DNA of 64,000 bases, taken from NCBI RefSeq assembly GCF_029167105.1, contig NZ_JARFML010000009.1, forward strand, positions 186,001-250,000, in the 5' to 3' direction. The notes under the pieces are model-generated. The model did no database searches, had not been told where the DNA came from, and was given only the letters and a program-made list of their open reading frames with translations. The translations under genes were made by a program, and so were the position numbers. Of this stretch, positions 17,741-26,820 are shown in pieces. Position 1 is the first letter of the stretch. Each line of letters begins with the position of its first letter. Origin of the DNA: Bradyrhizobium yuanmingense. GTDB taxonomy: Bacteria > Pseudomonadota > Alphaproteobacteria > Rhizobiales > Xanthobacteraceae.

Positions 17741-18139
17741 ATGTTCGATGCTTCCACCTTCCTGCGCCGCGCCCTGTTCGCCGACGCCATCTTCAGCGGC
17801 GTCGCCGCGCTCGGCTTCACCTTCGGCGCGAGCGCGTTCGCAGCGCTGTTCAACCTGCCTGAAGCGCTGCTGCGCGAGACCGGCCTGTTCCTGATCGCCT
17901 ACACGGCGCTGGTCGGCTGGCTCGCCTCGCGGGCCACGGTCGCGAAATCGCTCGTGCTGCTGGTCGTGATCGGCAATGCGGCCTGGACCGTCGGCAGCAT
18001 CGCGCTACTGCTCTCGGGCACGGTGTCGCCGAATTTCGCCGGCCAGCTCATGGTCGTCGCGCAAGCCATCGCCACCGGCGTGTTCGCCGAGCTGCAATAT
18101 GTGGGCTTGAAGAAGAGCGGGCACGCCGTGGCGGCGTGA
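17741..18139 (+). CDS. Four-helix membrane protein, unknown function
   Basis: A 132-residue inner-membrane protein with four predicted transmembrane segments (about residues 12-30, 42-65, 68-92 and 98-118) and short loops. AAGGAGACCTGAG before the ATG is a strong ribosome site. I do not recognise the family. Its location suggests control by the XRE pair, but that is inference. Confidence 0.7.
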   Translation: MFDASTFLRRALFADAIFSGVAALGFTFGASAFAALFNLPEALLRETGLFLIAYTALVGWLASRATVAKSLVLLVVIGNAAWTVGSIALLLSGTVSPNFAGQLMVVAQAIATGVFAELQYVGLKKSGHAVAA

Positions 18140-18167
18140 GGCAACCCTCGTCCCTCACCACGCGCCG

Positions 18168-18282
18168 TCGTCGCCCGGCCTTGTTGCGTACAGGACCGGG
18201 CGACCCAGTATTCAAGAGGCAACATACGTATACGGAGAAGCCGCAGCTTACTGGATGCTCCGGTCAAGCCGGGGCATGACAG
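18168..18282. repeat. Palindromic repeat, two units
   Basis: GTCGCCCGG (18170-18178) pairs with CCGGGCGAC (18196-18204). About 60 bases on, TGGATGCTCCGGTCAAGCC then GGGGCATGAC matches half of the GGTCAAGCC-type element seen again at 24877-24950. The two units lie between convergent genes. Confidence 0.5.
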
Positions 18283-18306
18283 CGGGACGTGAGGTGCAAG
18301 CGCGGG

Positions 18307-18864
18307 CTACACCCGCACGCGGCCATTGGCCTTGGCGAAGGCGTGGCCGTTGAGCTTTTTCTTCTTGGCAACCTTCGCGCCCGCCTTCTGGGCCTTGCGC
18401 TCGGCCCGCGCCTTCACCTTGGCGGCTTCCGCCCTCGCCTCGGCGCGCAGCTTCTTGCGCTTCTTCTCGCAGGAATCGCACTTGCAGCCGATCGGCTTCA
18501 GATAGGCTTTGAAATAGTCGGTGCCGTAATCGTAGTTGATCTCGTCGCCCGGCTCGATATTCCTGATGGCGCGGATATAGACCTTGCGCTCGCGCGGACG
18601 AACGTCCGATTCCGCGTTGGGGCGGCAGGAATGGTTGATGTAGCGCGCGAGGTTCTTGCGCACCGATCCGTCGATGGTCCATCGCCCGTTGAGCTCGAAC
18701 AGATATTTGTTCTCGATCTCGTCGTGCTCTGGAATCCGCGAATCCAGGATCGGTCCGAAATAGCGGATGATCCGGGTCCCCTTCTTGATCGGCTTGGTGG
18801 CGAAGAGGCCGAGCCCGGTCTTGGAGCGGCCGACACGATAAGGTTTGTTCGAGGTGGCTGGCAT
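18307..18864 (-). CDS. SET-domain protein lysine methyltransferase with basic tail
   Basis: A 185-residue protein with a compact SET domain (residues 8-120): the GLGLFATKPIKKGT opening, the NHSCRPN pseudoknot motif (77-83) and GDEINYDYG (106-114). These are the S-adenosylmethionine and lysine-channel motifs. A post-SET-like cysteine cluster follows (C127, C129, C132), then a Lys/Ala/Arg-rich tail (133-185) like a histone H1 tail. ATG 18864 was chosen because upstream codons are not SET-like. The substrate is unknown. A lysine-rich H1-like protein is encoded about 770 bases away, which makes it a candidate substrate (inference). Confidence 0.9.
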   Translation of the reverse strand: MPATSNKPYRVGRSKTGLGLFATKPIKKGTRIIRYFGPILDSRIPEHDEIENKYLFELNGRWTIDGSVRKNLARYINHSCRPNAESDVRPRERKVYIRAIRNIEPGDEINYDYGTDYFKAYLKPIGCKCDSCEKKRKKLRAEARAEAAKVKARAERKAQKAGAKVAKKKKLNGHAFAKANGRVRV

Positions 18865-19026
18865 GATGGAGAAAATGAGAACGCGAACGAGGCAGGAGGA
18901 GCCCAAGCGAAGCCGCTCTTGTAGAACGATTCCGCGCCGCTGTCAGGTATATCCCACCGGGGTTTGAACCTTGCCCACAATCAAGACGTCTGATGGTACG
19001 AAGTTCCCACTGCATCGAAGCCGCAT

Positions 19027-19632
19027 ATGAACCGCGTTACCAGCCTCGGCATGGTTGCTCTGATGACCTGCATCGGCCTGAATTGCGCCGACGCCCAATC
19101 CGTGAGCAGCAGCTACACCTCGACGGCGCCCAAAGATTGTCGGCAGATCGGCAAGGCAAGCGCGCTCGACGGCAGCAGCACGCGGGTTTGTCCGGGCAAA
19201 GACGGCCTGATGGTGCTGATCGCCGAGGACGACCTTCGCGAAATCGTATCGGTCGGACGCAACCGCAAGGCGGCAAGCGAGGAACCGGCGGCCAACGTCT
19301 GGTTCGCGCCGTTCAATTCATCGGAGACGACCATCGAATGGCGCGCTGCCGGCGCAATGCCGTTTGCGATCATCCAGCGCTGGCACATCGCCGACAATTC
19401 CGATCCCGACAAGCAGGGGCGGCCGAGCACCAAGGCCATGCTGGTCGTGACCCGCCTGCCGCCGGGCGCGGTCTGCCACGTCGCCTATGTCGACGCCATC
19501 GCCAACCCGAACGCCAACGAACTCGCGCGCAAGGCCGCGGACGATCTCGCCCGCGGCTTCACCTGCGCCAAGGACGAGGTCAAGATCATCGGCACGCGCG
19601 GCCGCGCCGTCGAGCTCGCCACGATGCGCTAA
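19027..19632 (+). CDS. Secreted hypothetical protein (201 aa)
   Basis: It has a signal peptide (MNRVTSLGMVALMTCIGLNCADA) and a mature part with several cysteines (KDCRQIG, RVCPGKDG, AVCHVAY, FTCAKDE) and a WFAPFNSSETTIEWR segment. It is probably periplasmic and disulfide-bonded. I recall relatives only in Bradyrhizobium-like genomes and know no function. It ends one base before the stop of the convergent H1-like gene. Confidence 0.7.
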   Translation: MNRVTSLGMVALMTCIGLNCADAQSVSSSYTSTAPKDCRQIGKASALDGSSTRVCPGKDGLMVLIAEDDLREIVSVGRNRKAASEEPAANVWFAPFNSSETTIEWRAAGAMPFAIIQRWHIADNSDPDKQGRPSTKAMLVVTRLPPGAVCHVAYVDAIANPNANELARKAADDLARGFTCAKDEVKIIGTRGRAVELATMR

Positions 19633-19633
19633 A

Positions 19634-20263
19634 TTAGCCTCTCGCCTTGACGCGCCGATAGCGCGCCAGCAGGCGCTCGCCCTTCGCCGCGATGCGCCGT
19701 GCCTCCGCCACCGTCTTCGGAACTGGCTCGCCCCAGGCATGCGCTGACAATGCGTGCCGCGTCGGCCGGCCCGTGCCATCGACCAGCGGCGGCAGCTTCG
19801 CGCGGCCATAGAAGCGCACGGCCCAGCTGCCCTTCCGCCGCATCTCCTGCGGCGTCATCTCCGATTCCTTCTTTGTCACGCCAGGGCGCAAATGGGCGCC
19901 CTGTTTGCGCGCGAACGCTTTGCGGCCCGCCGCCGTCAGGCCGCCGCGCGGATCCTGTTCACGGGCGGATGCGCTGCGTTTGCGGGATTTGGCCTTCTTC
20001 GCGGTGCGCTTACGGGTCTTCTTGGCTGACGTCTTCGACTTTGCTTTCGACGCCTTCTTTGAGGTCTTCTTGGAGCTCTTCGTCTTGGCGGTCTTCTTCG
20101 ATACCATGCGCATGTTGTCCACAAGGTTGGGATAGCGGCGGCCGGCGCGGCGGGCGCGCGCTTTCGCCGCGGATTTCTGCGCGGCACTGAGGTGCTTGGA
20201 GGCCTTGCCGGCCCGCTTGCGGGGATTTGTGCGTTTCCAGGGCGCGCGTGCTGTCTTTGCCAT
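19634..20263 (-). CDS. Histone H1-like lysine-rich protein with DUF6321-like domain
   Basis: A 209-residue very basic protein. Residues 1-50 are Lys/Arg/Ala-rich with KHLSAAQKSAAKARARRAG. Residues 54-98 are an almost pure Lys/Ser/Thr/Ala tract like a histone H1 tail. Residues 105-209 form a folded-looking domain (GGLTAAGRKAFARKQG, GSWAVRFYGR, LSAHAWGEPVP) that I place in DUF6321. It probably binds nucleic acid, and in this neighbourhood it is a candidate substrate of the SET methyltransferase; both points are inference. The start has no obvious strong ribosome site. Confidence 0.8.
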   Translation of the reverse strand: MAKTARAPWKRTNPRKRAGKASKHLSAAQKSAAKARARRAGRRYPNLVDNMRMVSKKTAKTKSSKKTSKKASKAKSKTSAKKTRKRTAKKAKSRKRSASAREQDPRGGLTAAGRKAFARKQGAHLRPGVTKKESEMTPQEMRRKGSWAVRFYGRAKLPPLVDGTGRPTRHALSAHAWGEPVPKTVAEARRIAAKGERLLARYRRVKARG

Positions 20264-20311
20264 GCGGCGTCAACGCATGATCACGACGAGGGTTGCGTGC
20301 GTCGTGGTTGA

Positions 20312-21043
20312 TCAGGGCGCGGGAAGCCTCGGCGTCACAGGCACCGTCAGCATCGCCTCGAGCAGCCGCTCGGCGGTCGTTCCCTCCGGCAGCCGCGCGA
20401 GAATGTCCTTCAGCCGTCCGTCGAGCAGCAGCATGGTGAAGCCGTGCACCAGCGACCAGGCCCGCGCGATCGCGGCGCCCTGGTTCAGCGTCAGCGCATC
20501 GCCGCTGATCTGCTCCTGCCGCATCATGCCGATCGCATTGGCCAGTCCGGCGAAAGACGCCTCGGCCGCCTCGTGCAGCGACGGCCTCGAATAATCCAGC
20601 CGCTCGGTGCGGAACATGATGCCGTACATGCCGGGATGGGCCTGCGCATAGGCGATGTAGGCTTTCGGCCGCGCCAGCGCGGCTTCGAACGGCGTGGTGG
20701 CGGCGTCGCACGAAGTGGCCATGACGACGTTGAACTGGCGAAAGCCGACGGCCGCGAGCTCGCTGAGCAGGCCCGTCAGGTCGCCGAAATGATGGGTGGG
20801 GGCGGCATGCGAGACGCCGGCCTCGCGCGCCACCGCGCGCAATGTCAGGCCGGCAAGCCCGTCGCGCTCCAGCACCCGTTCGGCGGCCTGGAGCAGCGCT
20901 TCGCGGAGCGCACCGTGATGATACGGCGTCTCGGTCTTGGCGCTTCTCGCGCGCCGCGCGGTGCGTGACGCCGCGGTCGAGGTGGTCTTTCTCGGGGCAC
21001 GCGGGCTGCGCGCCGCCTCGCCCTTGGTGTCTGTCTTGGTCAT
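20312..21043 (-). CDS. TetR/AcrR-family regulator
   Basis: A 243-residue repressor. A basic, Ala/Thr-rich tail of about 35 residues precedes the HTH (LRAVAREAGVSHAAPTHHFGD, about residues 70-90). A helical ligand-binding domain with TetR_C WHG-type features (HPGMYGIMFR, WSLVHGFTMLLLDGR) follows. The ATG at 21043 was chosen; an in-frame TTG two codons earlier is less likely. It is divergent from a carotenoid oxygenase gene, and repeated TGTAAAGAT motifs with palindromes lie between them, so it probably controls both. Confidence 0.93.
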   Translation of the reverse strand: MTKTDTKGEAARSPRAPRKTTSTAASRTARRARSAKTETPYHHGALREALLQAAERVLERDGLAGLTLRAVAREAGVSHAAPTHHFGDLTGLLSELAAVGFRQFNVVMATSCDAATTPFEAALARPKAYIAYAQAHPGMYGIMFRTERLDYSRPSLHEAAEASFAGLANAIGMMRQEQISGDALTLNQGAAIARAWSLVHGFTMLLLDGRLKDILARLPEGTTAERLLEAMLTVPVTPRLPAP

Positions 21044-21072
21044 TTGCAAGCTATATGACGCAATATTGACAG

Positions 21073-21134
21073 TGTAAAGATTTCACTTGACGGAAGCTGC
21101 GATCGGGTCTATCCGATCTTTACGATGTAAAGAT
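21073..21134. promoter_or_regulatory. Putative TetR operator pair
   Basis: TGTAAAGAT occurs at 21073-21081 and 21126-21134. The first lies in an imperfect palindrome (AGTGTAAAGATTTCACT) and the second in a perfect one (CTTTAC-GAT-GTAAAG, 21118-21132). Both lie in the 105-base gap between the TetR gene and the oxygenase gene. Confidence 0.55.
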
Positions 21135-21148
21135 GAGGGAGGATCGCC

Positions 21149-22546
21149 GTGCAGCACGACGCCATGGCCGAGCGCAGCAACAATATCGCGCCGATCCCGT
21201 TCGAGGCCGACGCGCCCTTCCTGAAGATCGTCGGCGAATTGCCGCGCGAGCTGAACGGCACGCTCTATCGCAACGGCCCCAATCCGCAGTTCGAGTCGCC
21301 CGGCGCGCACCGGTTCGTCGGCGACGGGATGCTGCACGCCTTCCATCTCGAGAACGGGCGCGCCAGCTACCGCAACCGCTGGGTCCGCACGCCGAAATGG
21401 CTCGCCGAGCACGACGCCGGCCGCGCGCTGTTCGGCGGCTTCGGCCGCAAGCTGCCGGATGCGCCGGCAAACCTGACCGATGGCGGCGTCGCCAACACCA
21501 ACATCATCTTCCACGCCGGCAAGCTGCTGGCGCTGGAAGAAGCGCACCTGCCGACGGAGATCGAGCCGGGCACGCTGGCGACGCGCGGCTATCACAACTA
21601 CCAGGGCCGCGTCGCCGGCAGCTTCACCGCGCATCCCAAGATCGATCCCCTCACCGGCGAGCTGGTGTTCTTCGGCTACAACGCGGCGGGCCCGCTGACG
21701 CCCGCCCTCTCCTACGGATCGATCGACGCAACAGGCAAGGCGACGCGCTTTGAGCGCTTCGAGGCGCCCTATGCCAGCATGGTGCACGACTTCATCGTCA
21801 CCGCGAACCATGTGCTGTTTCCGATCCTGCCGATCACGGGCAGCATGGAGCGCGCGATGAGCGGAAAGCCGCCCTATGCCTGGGAGCCGGACAAGGGCGC
21901 CTATGTCGGCGTGATGAAGCGCAGCGGCACGACCAAGGACATCGTCTGGTTTCGTGCCGAAGCCTGCTACGTCTTCCATGTCATGAATGCGTGGGAGGAC
22001 GGGAGCCGCATCATCGCCGACGTCATGCAGTTCGAGGAAGCGCCGCTGTTTCCGCATCCGGACGGCCGCCCCACCGATCCCGAGAAATCGCGCGCCCGGC
22101 ATTGCCGCTGGACCTTCGATCTCGCAGGCAATACCGACCGCTTCCAGCAGACCTATCTCGACGATCTCACCGGGGAATTCCCGCGCATCGACGATCGCCG
22201 CGCCGGGCTGAAGAGTCGTCACGGCTGGTACGCCTGCGCCAATCCGAGATTGCCGATGTTCGGCGCGCTGTCGGGCATCGTCCATGTCGACGGCAACGGC
22301 AGGCGGCTCGGCCAATACCTGCTGCCGGCCGGTGACACCATCTCCGAGCCTGTTTTCGTCGAGCGATCCAAGGATGCCGCCGAAGGCGACGGCTGGCTGC
22401 TCGCGGTGGTCTGGCGCGCGCGGGAAAACCGCAGCGATCTCGCCGTATTCAATGCCACCGATATCGAGGCCGGCCCCGCGGCCTTGGTGCAGCTCGGCCA
22501 CCGCGTCCCCGACGGCTTCCACGGCAATTGGGTCGGCGCGGCGTAA
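21149..22546 (+). CDS. Carotenoid oxygenase (RPE65/CCD family)
   Basis: A 465-residue non-haem iron dioxygenase of the carotenoid-cleavage or lignostilbene family. The four iron-binding histidine contexts are visible: TAHPKIDP, MVHDFIVT, FHVMNAW and DGFHGNW at the C-terminus. The opening GELPRELNGTLYRNGPNPQF and HRFVGDGMLHAF are diagnostic. The substrate could be an apocarotenoid or a stilbene; no carotenoid synthesis genes are nearby. GTG 21149 has GGGAGG six bases upstream; ATG 21164 is the alternative. Control by the divergent TetR regulator is likely. Confidence 0.95.
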   Translation: MQHDAMAERSNNIAPIPFEADAPFLKIVGELPRELNGTLYRNGPNPQFESPGAHRFVGDGMLHAFHLENGRASYRNRWVRTPKWLAEHDAGRALFGGFGRKLPDAPANLTDGGVANTNIIFHAGKLLALEEAHLPTEIEPGTLATRGYHNYQGRVAGSFTAHPKIDPLTGELVFFGYNAAGPLTPALSYGSIDATGKATRFERFEAPYASMVHDFIVTANHVLFPILPITGSMERAMSGKPPYAWEPDKGAYVGVMKRSGTTKDIVWFRAEACYVFHVMNAWEDGSRIIADVMQFEEAPLFPHPDGRPTDPEKSRARHCRWTFDLAGNTDRFQQTYLDDLTGEFPRIDDRRAGLKSRHGWYACANPRLPMFGALSGIVHVDGNGRRLGQYLLPAGDTISEPVFVERSKDAAEGDGWLLAVVWRARENRSDLAVFNATDIEAGPAALVQLGHRVPDGFHGNWVGAA

Positions 22547-22554
22547 CAGGCGAA

Positions 22555-22836
22555 ATGACACAAGCGAATGCAGAGACGTCTCTCATGGATATGCCCTCGA
22601 TCAATGCCGGCTGCCTCGTCCTCCTCGCCTTGATCGGCGCCGCCCTCGCGTTCCAGGCGACCCGGCTGCGGCGGAGCCATACGGTCTTCGACGCCGGCAT
22701 CCTGCTCAGCCTCGGTCTGCTGAGCGCCGCCGCCTTGCCGCTCCTGCCTTGGACGGAATTGATCGACGATGCCTTGACGCAAACCGTTGCGGTCCTTCGT
22801 TTTCTCGAGGTCACCTACGTCGTTTTGACGCTGTAG
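22555..22836 (+). CDS. Small membrane protein, unknown function
   Basis: A 93-residue frame with about two or three hydrophobic segments (GCLVLLALIGAALAFQATRL, GILLSLGLLSAAALPLLPW and a hydrophobic C-terminus). It starts nine bases after the oxygenase stop, with AGGCGAA before the ATG; ATG 22585 is also possible. No family was recognised. Its closeness to the oxygenase gene suggests co-transcription. Confidence 0.4.
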   Translation: MTQANAETSLMDMPSINAGCLVLLALIGAALAFQATRLRRSHTVFDAGILLSLGLLSAAALPLLPWTELIDDALTQTVAVLRFLEVTYVVLTL

Positions 22837-22954
22837 AAGTTCCAGGTGACCTGCAGCAGCACGGTTTGCAGCACGAAAGGGGGTATCCAGAGCATCGCCA
22901 AGACAAGTATGCTAGGCCGGTGCAGATTGCCCAGGCCCGCTGAACAGGATCACG

Positions 22955-23509
22955 ATGAAGGACGTATTTGCCCGTCTCGGCTCCGACCTTTTTTCCGCCA
23001 TCCTCTTCCTGGCCATCTACCTCATCACCGACAATGTCGTCGTGGCCACGTCGGTTGCGATCGCCGGCGCAGCGGCGCAGGTGATCTATGCCCGGCTCAA
23101 GGGGCAGCAACTCAACTACATGACGTATGCGAGCCTTGCCCTCGTCGTTGGGCTGGGTGGCATCACATTGCTGACCAACGATCCGCGCTTCATGCTGGCA
23201 AAGCCCGCCATTGCGCATTTCGCGATCGGCCTCATCATGCTCAAGCGTGGCTGGATGATGCGCTACGTGCCGCCGCTCGTCGTGGAAACCGTTCCGGAAT
23301 ATGTGACGGCCGCGGGCTATGCCTGGGCGGTGCTGATGTTCGTGATCGGCGGCGGCATGATCGTGGTCGCCTCCACGGGTGATCTGAAGCTGTGGGCGTT
23401 TTATCTCACGGTGGTCGCCGGCGGCGGCAAGATCCTGGCCTTTGCCGTGCAGTATGTCGTTCTCAGGCTCATCGTCACCAGCCGCCGGCGCGCCGCCGCC
23501 CGCGCCTGA
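22955..23509 (+). CDS. YciB/IspZ-family inner-membrane protein
   Basis: A 184-residue protein with five or six predicted transmembrane segments. The TLLTNDPRFMLAKPAIAHFA segment matches the conserved DPRFxxxKPTI region of the YciB (septation protein A/IspZ) family, which affects envelope synthesis and cell division. The opening FSAILFLAIYLITDNVVVAT is also typical. It stands alone. The C-terminus is basic (TSRRRAAARA). Confidence 0.85.
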   Translation: MKDVFARLGSDLFSAILFLAIYLITDNVVVATSVAIAGAAAQVIYARLKGQQLNYMTYASLALVVGLGGITLLTNDPRFMLAKPAIAHFAIGLIMLKRGWMMRYVPPLVVETVPEYVTAAGYAWAVLMFVIGGGMIVVASTGDLKLWAFYLTVVAGGGKILAFAVQYVVLRLIVTSRRRAAARA

Positions 23510-23613
23510 TTGGCCGATCGCAGGGTTAGGCAGGACCTGCGAGTTGCGCTATAGGCTCGCTCAGGACGGCCGCGGATCGTCGCGGACCGCCGCAATCTGT
23601 TCGGGAGACGGGA

Positions 23614-23910
23614 ATGGCCGTAGACGGCAACTGGAATCTGACCATGACGACGCCGATGGGCGAGCGCCAGGCGACGCTGAGCCTGAAGGCTGCGGGCGGC
23701 ACGCTCACGGGCACGCAAGGCGCGGAAGGCAATACCACCGAGATCTTCGACGGCACGGTCTCCGGCGACAACGTCTCCTGGAAGGTCTCGATCGACAAGC
23801 CGATGCCGCTCACGCTCGAATTCACCGGCACGGTCTCCGGTGACAGCATCAGCGGCGAGATGGGCATCGGTCCGATGGGCAGTTTCCCGTTCACAGGCGC
23901 GCGGGCGTAA
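23614..23910 (+). CDS. Conserved hypothetical beta-rich protein (98 aa)
   Basis: It begins MAVDGNWNLTMTTPMGERQA and ends GSFPFTGARA. Repeated strand-turn patterns (TLSLKAAGGTLTGTQGAEG, FDGTVSGDNVSWK, FTGTVSGDSISG) suggest an eight-stranded lipocalin-like barrel. There is no signal peptide. I recall this as a widespread conserved protein in proteobacteria of unknown function. The next gene starts 17 bases later. Confidence 0.75.
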   Translation: MAVDGNWNLTMTTPMGERQATLSLKAAGGTLTGTQGAEGNTTEIFDGTVSGDNVSWKVSIDKPMPLTLEFTGTVSGDSISGEMGIGPMGSFPFTGARA

Positions 23911-23927
23911 AGCCACGCGCTGCACCG

Positions 23928-24845
23928 ATGCGTGCGCTCCTCCTCATCGCGGCGGCAGTCGTGTCCGCAGCACAGGCCGCGCGCGCAGGTGACAGCGAAC
24001 CGGCGTGGCGCGCGAGCGCGCTCGCCTTGGTGCCGGCAGGCTCTGTTGCCGGCACCGCTTATCGAACCGAGGGGTCGACCGGTTATCTCGCGGTCTATCC
24101 CGCGACATCGAACGATCCGAAGACACCGGGAAGCGCCTTTGCGGCGCGCCAGGCCCTGGTCGTCACGCTGACTGCTGACGCGACGCGGGCGACGTCAGCC
24201 GAGCTGAAGCCGCGCACCGGGCCGGCCCCTGATAACGACGACAATGATTTCGCCAGGCTGCACGCCGAGCTCGCCGCCAAGCGCGCAGCGCTACCTGCCG
24301 GCACCGAGCCCTGCGATCTCGGCGCCTGGTCCATCGACAAGGATCCCAGCGGACTCAACGTGCGCGCCGAGCCGTCGGTCAAGGCGCGCGTGCTCGGCAC
24401 CTTGCCGCCGCCCTACCGCCTCAGGCTCGGCGGGGCCGAGAACACGCCCGAGGGCGGCTGGCTGACCGAATTCCGCATCATCGGCTTCAAGGACGGTTGG
24501 TTCCTGATCGAAGACGCGAGGCCGCCGGGCAAGGACTATGAGGACGAGACGCGATATCCGCGCAGCGCGCCAAAGCCCTATGCCGGGCGCGGCTGGGTCG
24601 CCTCGAACAAGGTCGGCGCGAACTACGCCAATGGCGCCACGCGAATGGGCGGGCTGTTTCAGGCGCCCTTCATCGATGCCAAATGGATGCCGGCCCAGCG
24701 CGAACTCGGCGGACCGCTCGACACCGACGGCGGCCCGAAGCGCATCTTCGCCTGCAGCGGATATTGGGGCCTGGTCGAGAGCCACGACGGCGTCCGCGGC
24801 TGGTGGCGCGCGCTGTGCTCCAACCAGGTGACGAATTGCAGCTGA
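23928..24845 (+). CDS. Periplasmic SH3-like domain protein
   Basis: A 305-residue secreted protein with a signal peptide (MRALLLIAAAVVSAAQAARA). A bacterial SH3 (SH3b) domain lies near residues 135-200 (SGLNVRAEPSVKARVLGTLP, then GWLTEFRIIGFKDGWFLIED), the kind that binds cell-wall peptides. A Trp- and Cys-containing C-terminal part follows (IFACSGYWGLVESHDGVRGW). It is probably periplasmic and wall-associated. It converges on fumarase, with a repeat between them. Confidence 0.8.
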   Translation: MRALLLIAAAVVSAAQAARAGDSEPAWRASALALVPAGSVAGTAYRTEGSTGYLAVYPATSNDPKTPGSAFAARQALVVTLTADATRATSAELKPRTGPAPDNDDNDFARLHAELAAKRAALPAGTEPCDLGAWSIDKDPSGLNVRAEPSVKARVLGTLPPPYRLRLGGAENTPEGGWLTEFRIIGFKDGWFLIEDARPPGKDYEDETRYPRSAPKPYAGRGWVASNKVGANYANGATRMGGLFQAPFIDAKWMPAQRELGGPLDTDGGPKRIFACSGYWGLVESHDGVRGWWRALCSNQVTNCS

Positions 24846-24876
24846 CGCGCATCGAGACTTCACCGCCAGGTCAAAT

Positions 24877-24950
24877 CGTCATACGCGGGCTTGACCCGCG
24901 TATCCATCTTCTGACGAGCGATGGATGGCCGGGTCAAGCCCGGCCATGAC
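24877..24950. repeat. Palindromic repeat between convergent genes
   Basis: It reads GTCAT-acgcgggcttgacccgcg-TATCCAT, then a spacer, then ATGGATGG-ccgggtcaagcccgg-CCATGAC. Each arm is itself a hairpin and the arms pair with each other. It is typical of interspersed elements in Bradyrhizobium and probably terminates the two convergent transcripts. Confidence 0.7.
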
Positions 24951-24952
24951 AC

Positions 24953-26608
24953 TCAACCCAGGTTCAACTCCTTGAAGAAGTCGTTGCCCTTGTCGTCGAT
25001 GATGATGAACGCGGGGAAATCCACGACCTCGATGCGCCAGATCGCTTCCATGCCGAGCTCGGGATATTCCAGCACCTCGACCTTCTTGATGCAGTGCTCG
25101 GCGAGGTTGGCCGCGGCACCGCCGATCGAGCCGAGATAGAAGCCGCCGTACTTCTTGCAGGCCTCGCGCACGCTAGGCGCGCGGTTGCCCTTGGCCACCA
25201 TCACCATCGAACCGCCGGCGGCCTGGAACTGGTCGACGAAGGAATCCATGCGGCCCGCGGTGGTCGGACCGAACGCGCCGGAGGCGTAGCCCTCGGGCGT
25301 CTTGGCGGGACCGGCGTAATAGACCGGATGGTTCTTGAAATAGTCCGGCAGCGGCTCGCCCTTCTCGAGCCGTTCGCGCAGCTTGGCATGGGCGCTGTCG
25401 CGCGCGACGATCATGGTGCCGGTCATCGAGACCCGCGTCTTGATCGGATATTTCGAGAAGGTCGCCAGGATGTCCTTCATCGGCTGGTTGAGGTCGATCT
25501 TGACGACCTCACCGCCGAGCGACTCTTCGACCTGCGGCAGGTATTGCGCCGGGTTGTGCTCGAGCTCCTCGAGATAGACGCCGTCCCTGGTGATCTTGCC
25601 GAGCACCTGGCGGTCGGCCGAGCAGGACACGCCAAGCCCGATCGGCAGCGATGCGCCGTGGCGCGGCATGCGGATCACCCGCACGTCGTGGCAGAAATAC
25701 TTGCCGCCGAACTGCGCCCCGACGCCGAGCGACTGCGTCATCTTGTGGATTTCCTTCTCCATCTCGACGTCGCGGAAGGCGTTGCCGTCGGGCGAGCCGT
25801 GCGTCGGCAACGCATCGAGATAGCGCGCCGAAGCGAGCTTCACCGTCTTCATGCACAGCTCGGCCGAGGTACCGCCGATCACGATGGCGAGGTGATAGGG
25901 CGGGCACGCCGCGGTGCCGAGGGTGAGGATCTTTTCCTTCAGGAACGCGAGCAGCCGGTCCTTGGTCAGCACCGAAGGCGTGGCCTGGAACAGGAAGCTC
26001 TTGTTGGCGGAGCCACCGCCTTTCGCCATGAACATGAACTTGTAGGCGTCATCGCCCTCGGCGTAGATCTCGCACTGCGCCGGCATGTTGTTGGCGGTGT
26101 TCTTCTCCTCGTACATCGAGAGCGGCGCGACCTGCGAGTAGCGCAGATTGCGACGCAGGTAGGCGTCACGCGCGCCTTCGGACAGCGCCGCCTCGTCGTC
26201 ACCGTCGGTGATGACGTTGCAGCCCTTCTTGCCCATGATGATCGCGGTGCCGGTGTCCTGGCACATCGGCAGCACGCCGCCGGCCGCGATATTGGCGTTC
26301 TTGAGGAAGTCCAGCGCGACGAACTTGTCGTTCGGGCTCGCCTCGCCGTCCTCCAGGATCGCGCGGAGCTGCTTCAGATGGCCGGGGCGCAGATAGTGGT
26401 TGATGTCGCCAAAGGCCGCCTCCGACAGCGCCCGCAGCGCCTCGCGCGACACCACCAGCATGTCCTTGCCGAGCACCTTCTCGACCCTGACGCCCTCGGA
26501 CGAAATCTTCTTGTAGGGCGTCTCGTCCTTGCCCAGCGGGAACAGCGGGGTGTGCTTGTAGGGCGGAACGGGCTTGGACTGGTCGGGGAAGGCGGTGGGA
26601 GCGTTCAT
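24953..26608 (-). CDS. Class I fumarate hydratase
   Basis: A 551-residue single-chain, iron-sulfur-dependent class I fumarase (TCA cycle, fumarate to L-malate). The three cluster cysteines are in [18 protein letters not shown] and VSCSADRQ. The C-terminal beta-type domain carries [16 protein letters not shown] and [13 protein letters not shown]. It is full length. The ATG at 26608 was chosen ([10 protein letters not shown]); the 15 codons before it do not look like the family. It is usually called fumA or fumarase I; the symbol is left open. Confidence 0.95.
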   Translation of the reverse strand: MNAPTAFPDQSKPVPPYKHTPLFPLGKDETPYKKISSEGVRVEKVLGKDMLVVSREALRALSEAAFGDINHYLRPGHLKQLRAILEDGEASPNDKFVALDFLKNANIAAGGVLPMCQDTGTAIIMGKKGCNVITDGDDEAALSEGARDAYLRRNLRYSQVAPLSMYEEKNTANNMPAQCEIYAEGDDAYKFMFMAKGGGSANKSFLFQATPSVLTKDRLLAFLKEKILTLGTAACPPYHLAIVIGGTSAELCMKTVKLASARYLDALPTHGSPDGNAFRDVEMEKEIHKMTQSLGVGAQFGGKYFCHDVRVIRMPRHGASLPIGLGVSCSADRQVLGKITRDGVYLEELEHNPAQYLPQVEESLGGEVVKIDLNQPMKDILATFSKYPIKTRVSMTGTMIVARDSAHAKLRERLEKGEPLPDYFKNHPVYYAGPAKTPEGYASGAFGPTTAGRMDSFVDQFQAAGGSMVMVAKGNRAPSVREACKKYGGFYLGSIGGAAANLAEHCIKKVEVLEYPELGMEAIWRIEVVDFPAFIIIDDKGNDFFKELNLG

Positions 26609-26820
26609 GGGGCAAATCTCGGGGTTTTGGGGCCGTGGCGGGCCTCTCAGCATAGAAGCGTTCTAAGCGCATTCTAGCCAGAAAAGAAAGGGAGCGGTGC
26701 GCATGGGAGGGGTAGGTTCGGCACGGGAAGGCATTGGCACAGCTCGTGGAAATGCCTCTGCCCACCCTTGCGATTTGCGTCCGCCGACGCTTGAATGCGC
26801 GCACTAAGGGGCTTTTCATC

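Noticed and set aside
21083..22561. A 492-codon open frame antisense to the carotenoid oxygenase
   Set aside because: The oxygenase frame has the four His motifs and a promoter region; the other does not.
25094..26677. A 527-codon open frame antisense to fumarase
   Set aside because: The fumarase frame carries all three Fe-S cysteine motifs; the antisense frame has no recognisable domain.
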